A stretch of DNA of 64,000 nt from Liquidambar formosana (taxonomy: Eukaryota > Streptophyta > Magnoliopsida > Saxifragales > Altingiaceae): assembly GCA_039720395.1 (NCBI GenBank), contig CM077833.1, positions 22,900,271-22,964,270 of the forward strand, read 5' to 3'. This document shows positions 60,586 through 64,000 of this stretch, one piece after another; within the stretch, counting starts at the first letter, position 1, and each line of letters begins with the position of its first letter. Both the position numbers and the translations under genes were made by a program. Below the pieces are notes generated by a model that worked only from the letters and a program-made list of their open reading frames with translations, was not told where the DNA came from and ran no database searches.

Positions 60586-63435
60586 TCTCTTGTGATGCAG
60601 GGGCCTAACAAAAAGGAGGTCTTTTATTTCCTTATTTTTCTCCTAATATCATAAATATTGTTTTTAGTTGGTAGGTTTCATTTTTTGAGGACGGTTATAT
60701 GTGCATTAGAACATCCAACGCCCTTCATATATATTTTTTTTTTTTTTTTTTTTTGTTGGTGGTTGGGAATGCCTAATGCATTGAAGAGGATACTTTTTGT
60801 AGTGAAATTGGCCGGCTCATGGCTTTTTGTTTTAAGTTAAATGATACGTGAAACACAATGCAACAATTCAATTTCCACGGGACATTCTAAAATACCTTAA
60901 CTACCAATATGGCATTCCAAATTAGAAATATAAAAATATTATGTAAAGACTTGGTCATAAGATCATTATTACATGTCATTCTCTTTGAAATTGTCCTAGG
61001 CAAACAAGGGACTGACCTGATTTTGAAATTGCCAAGCCGTCCAAAATAAATACACCCCCAACACCCCATCCCCACCCCCCAAACAAAAAAAGAAAAGAAA
61101 AAAGAAATTAAAGAATAGACAAATCCCTCGAGTACAAAAGCGATGGGGACAGCAATGTCACATAAATATTAAAGCTGGATGTCTACATACCTTTCTTCGG
61201 TCTCCTCTTTTCTTTAATAAAATTCATAAGTTTTTTCTTCTTTAGCAAACTATAGAAACCATTTGGGATGGGGGTTAAGTCACCTAACCCAGTCCTCTTT
61301 TTTGACTTCTATGCAAGTAACGGTCAAAATTAGGGTGTGACTAGTTGATGAGGTCATTGAAGTGGCCTTCCCAAGCCCCTCCCACCTAAATCCTTTTAAA
61401 TTAAAGGGGAGAAAGGGATGGGATTTACATCACCAAAACCTACATTTGGCATTTTTTTAAGATACCAAAGGGCTTTTACCCGTTATGCCCGTGAGCACAA
61501 TTGGACTTATTCGAGGCCTTTTTCCATAAGAAATAACAAAATTAGCCTAGACTTTAGACAATTTGGTAATGGATATATATTATGGTATAGAAGATAGCAA
61601 GCTAGGCTACCTTTGGTGTGTAAGCCTCTAGGGGTGGACCCACGTTTGCCCTTGGGGCTGTGGCAACCCTAAAATTTTTTAAAAACTACATAACTCCCTT
61701 CAATTTGATGAGTGGGCACCCTCATAGTTGATAAAGTGGCACCCCAATTTCACATTTTTCCCCCATACTTGATAAAGTGGCACTCCAATTTTATTTTTCC
61801 ACCTTTATTGTGGATGCCAGCTAAGCTTGAGAGGTAACAAAATAATAAGGCAAATGCATAAGTAAACATTCGTCTATTTACAGTAATTCCCCTGACTATT
61901 GAGTTATAGTAAACAGACCACTGGCGATCCCAAACAAAAATTTCGAGTTCTGCCCCTTCAAGCCTCCACACCATCTTTCTACCTTTCCTTTTTTTCTTTT
62001 TTAAAAATAATATTTTCTCAACACGAGCTAGTATTCAAATCTTCGGGTTTGGACATATTGATAAAGACACTGTCCAATAATTTTTTTTGTTTAGGATAAA
62101 TCCTAACTCGTAGCTAGACCCAAGATGGAATAAAAAGTCGAACCGTTCTTCTTCTATTTTTGAGGCGTAAATCCTAACAAGGTGAAAACCAGTAATTCAC
62201 TTCTGGACAGTTCATGGTTTATTTCACTCGTTGGTGTGCTTTCCAACTTGAATTTTTCTTTCTTGGTTGATACGACATCATAGGGTTTCACCCTATGGAG
62301 GTTTGGTCACCTCCATACCAAATACACGATTATACCCTAAATTAGTAATGAATGCTAAGAGTTGATTTTCAAAAAAAGTTCAATTGTGTGATTGAATATT
62401 GAAGCAAATGTTGGGCTAGTCCAAACCTGGCTGGCTTACAAACTGAAGCATTGACCCTAATGTTTTTATTCCACATAGATGGCGTTTGAGATGATCTCAC
62501 ACACATTTATGAGCCTCATTTTAAGTCAAACAGTCGGTTTGTGGTTGGTTCGCATGATTGGAGAAATGTTCCCTTTGGTTTTATTAATGTTTTACTTGGG
62601 TTTGTTTGAGACATAAGTTTCTTAAAATGGTTGAATAATTAATTTCTTTCTTTTAAATTCCCCCCCTTGTTTGAGACACAAGTTTTTGTATTACTTGCGG
62701 CTACCAAAGCTTGAAACATGGTAGAGAGGAAAAAATTTCTTCACGACACATGGCATGCATTTGAGTATGTCGTGGTCTAGTACGTGCATATGATACGATA
62801 CCCATACGCTTTATTATTTGATTAGGATGTCACTTCTCTGTAAAAGATAATTGACCTTCAAATGTAAGCAAAAAATTAATGCATTAACTAAATTCATATG
62901 AGCTATTCCTATAGTAAAAAACAGGAAAAAAAAAAAAAAAAGAAAAAAAAAAGAGTGATTTTGAGTAGATTGATATGTAAGATAGATTGATCAATTAAAA
63001 AATATATATATAAATTTAAATTTTTCATGGACAGTTATTATACTTCTTACATATGAAAATAGAACAAATATTGAAACAATTAAAATAGACACATATTTAT
63101 AATCTCATTTATCGAGCTAGCTGGGTTGATTTATCCAATGCATCAACCTATAATTAAACTGAACCAATTAGAGGTCGGTTCTTAATTTTTTAGATTCAAA
63201 GCTGGACCAAACCAATCCAGTGAAGTCGGTTTAATTTTTGCTTTATAACGAACTAAGTTACAACCCTAGTAGCTACAACTATTCAAAAACCCTTTTTTTT
63301 TTTTTTTTTTTTTTTTTAAGGGAATTCGATTTCATGAGAATTACTCTTCCTTTGGGTCCACTTCTGTATCACTGTGATAAATATAATTTCCGCCCACTTC
63401 TATTATGAGGACCCCTCAATGTCACTAACTCATTT
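60586..63435. other. intergenic, no gene seen
   Basis: AT-rich DNA. The stretch near 61620-61980 (GGGGCTGTGGCAACCC, then CAAACAAAAATTTCGAGTTC) looks like a dispersed repeat fragment that I cannot classify. No gene supported. Confidence 0.45.
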
Positions 63436-63707
63436 TGGAGAAGAAATTTTTTTCAAAATCTTTCATTTCAAATGATTTTTTTTGCCATTTACAATGTCTA
63501 CTAGAAACGAAAAACAAAAAAAAAATCCACTTAAATAATAGATTTTGAAAAAAAATTCTTTTGTATTATTTTAAAATGATGTTTTCTAGTAGACAATATG
63601 GCCGTTTTCCATAAACAAAATCTTTTATATTTTTCTTAAAATCTTGAAAAAAAAAAAAAGGTGGGGTTTAGAAATAAAGTTGGAAGGATTGCGCATAGCC
63701 GCCCTAC
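63436..63707. mobile_element. fold-back MITE, related to copies at 34.8 and 50.3 kb
   Basis: The arms pair TTTTTTTCAAAATCTTTCAT with the complement of TAAATAATAGATTTTGAAAA. The right terminus (minus strand) reads GTAGGGCGGCTATGCGCAAT followed by an ACTTTATTTCTAAACCCC segment. The inner phrase ATGATGTTTTCTAGTAGA matches ATGATATTTTCTAGTAGA of the 50.3-kb copy. The left tip is missing. Confidence 0.6.
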
Positions 63708-64000
63708 TTCTTCTCAAGCTGAGATGGGCTTGTCTAGTGGAGTGGAGGTGGTTGATCGAGTAGATCAATCAACAACAGTGTGGGCCACTCTAGTGAGGGA
63801 ACTGAAAACTCAGCCACACCAATAGAGGCCCAACAGGCTCAGTTCATAAAAGAACCAAATGTTTCTCCAACAAAGGCTTGTACGCGTAGTCCCATATGTG
63901 GCTATATCCAAAGAGAACGAAAGGATTAAAGTGCAAGCCCTCATATCTTCATTGCCGTGCGTTGTCGTAAACTTGTTGGATCCACTAATAACTCTAATTT
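63708..64000. other. window edge, no gene seen
   Basis: No ORF, element end or RNA gene is recognisable in these last 293 bp. Confidence 0.5.

Overview
This is nuclear DNA from a flowering plant, very probably a non-Brassicaceae (perhaps woody) eudicot. The evidence is AT-rich intergenic DNA full of microsatellites and homopolymers, spliceosomal introns with GT-AG borders, plant-specific gene families (GRAS/NSP2, PHT1), and plant-type transposons (Ty1-copia, Mutator-like and hAT-like TIR elements, SINEs, a gypsy-type LTR). The species cannot be named from the sequence alone. No organellar, bacterial or CRISPR features are present.

Layout. 1-3.2 kb: a two-exon gene (minus strand) for a small membrane protein, whose first exon seems to have lost one base. 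About 250 bp away, a divergent plus-strand gene for a small coiled-coil protein starts at 3482. Its three short exons are split by a 10.3-kb first intron. That intron holds a hAT-like element, a broken copia retrotransposon with oddly inverted LTRs, a duplicated 0.9-kb segment, a retrocopied fragment of a nickel-transporter-like gene, and a 721-bp Mutator-like element. 15-28 kb has no intact gene: tandem duplications, an O-methyltransferase pseudogene scrap, an orphan exon-like ORF, a 2.0-kb Mutator-like element with two smaller elements inside it, and a solo gypsy-type LTR.

28.4-29.9 kb: an intact, intronless NSP2-type GRAS transcription factor with a miR171h-type target site. 32.9-34.7 kb: two more Mutator-like elements with perfect target-site duplications. 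35.7-42.4 kb: a plastid or mitochondrial PLP aminotransferase of the kynurenine/DapC-like type, with a 5.3-kb first intron. 44.2-45.3 kb: a nine-unit minisatellite. 46.8-48.4 kb: an intact intronless PHT1 phosphate transporter with a TATA box and a P1BS phosphate-starvation element. 53.3-55.8 kb: a three-exon membrane-anchored MORN-repeat protein with an upstream ORF. 56-64 kb: no gene seen; a SINE with a 19-bp target duplication, tandem repeats and a fold-back MITE.

How the genes relate. NSP2 (symbiosis and strigolactone control, regulated by phosphate and miR171h in studied species) and PHT1 (phosphate uptake, usually under PHR/P1BS control) lie 17 kb apart and act in the same phosphate-nutrition and mycorrhiza physiology. 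There is no evidence that they are co-regulated as a cluster. From memory, the aminotransferase and MORN genes have neighbouring Arabidopsis homologues (At1g77670 and At1g77660), so this may be a conserved syntenic block into which PHT1 is placed. I see no clearly new biological system. The most unusual structures are the inverted-LTR copia insertion, the retrocopy with its paralogous empty site, and the set of TIR elements sharing a GGCTATT-type terminus.
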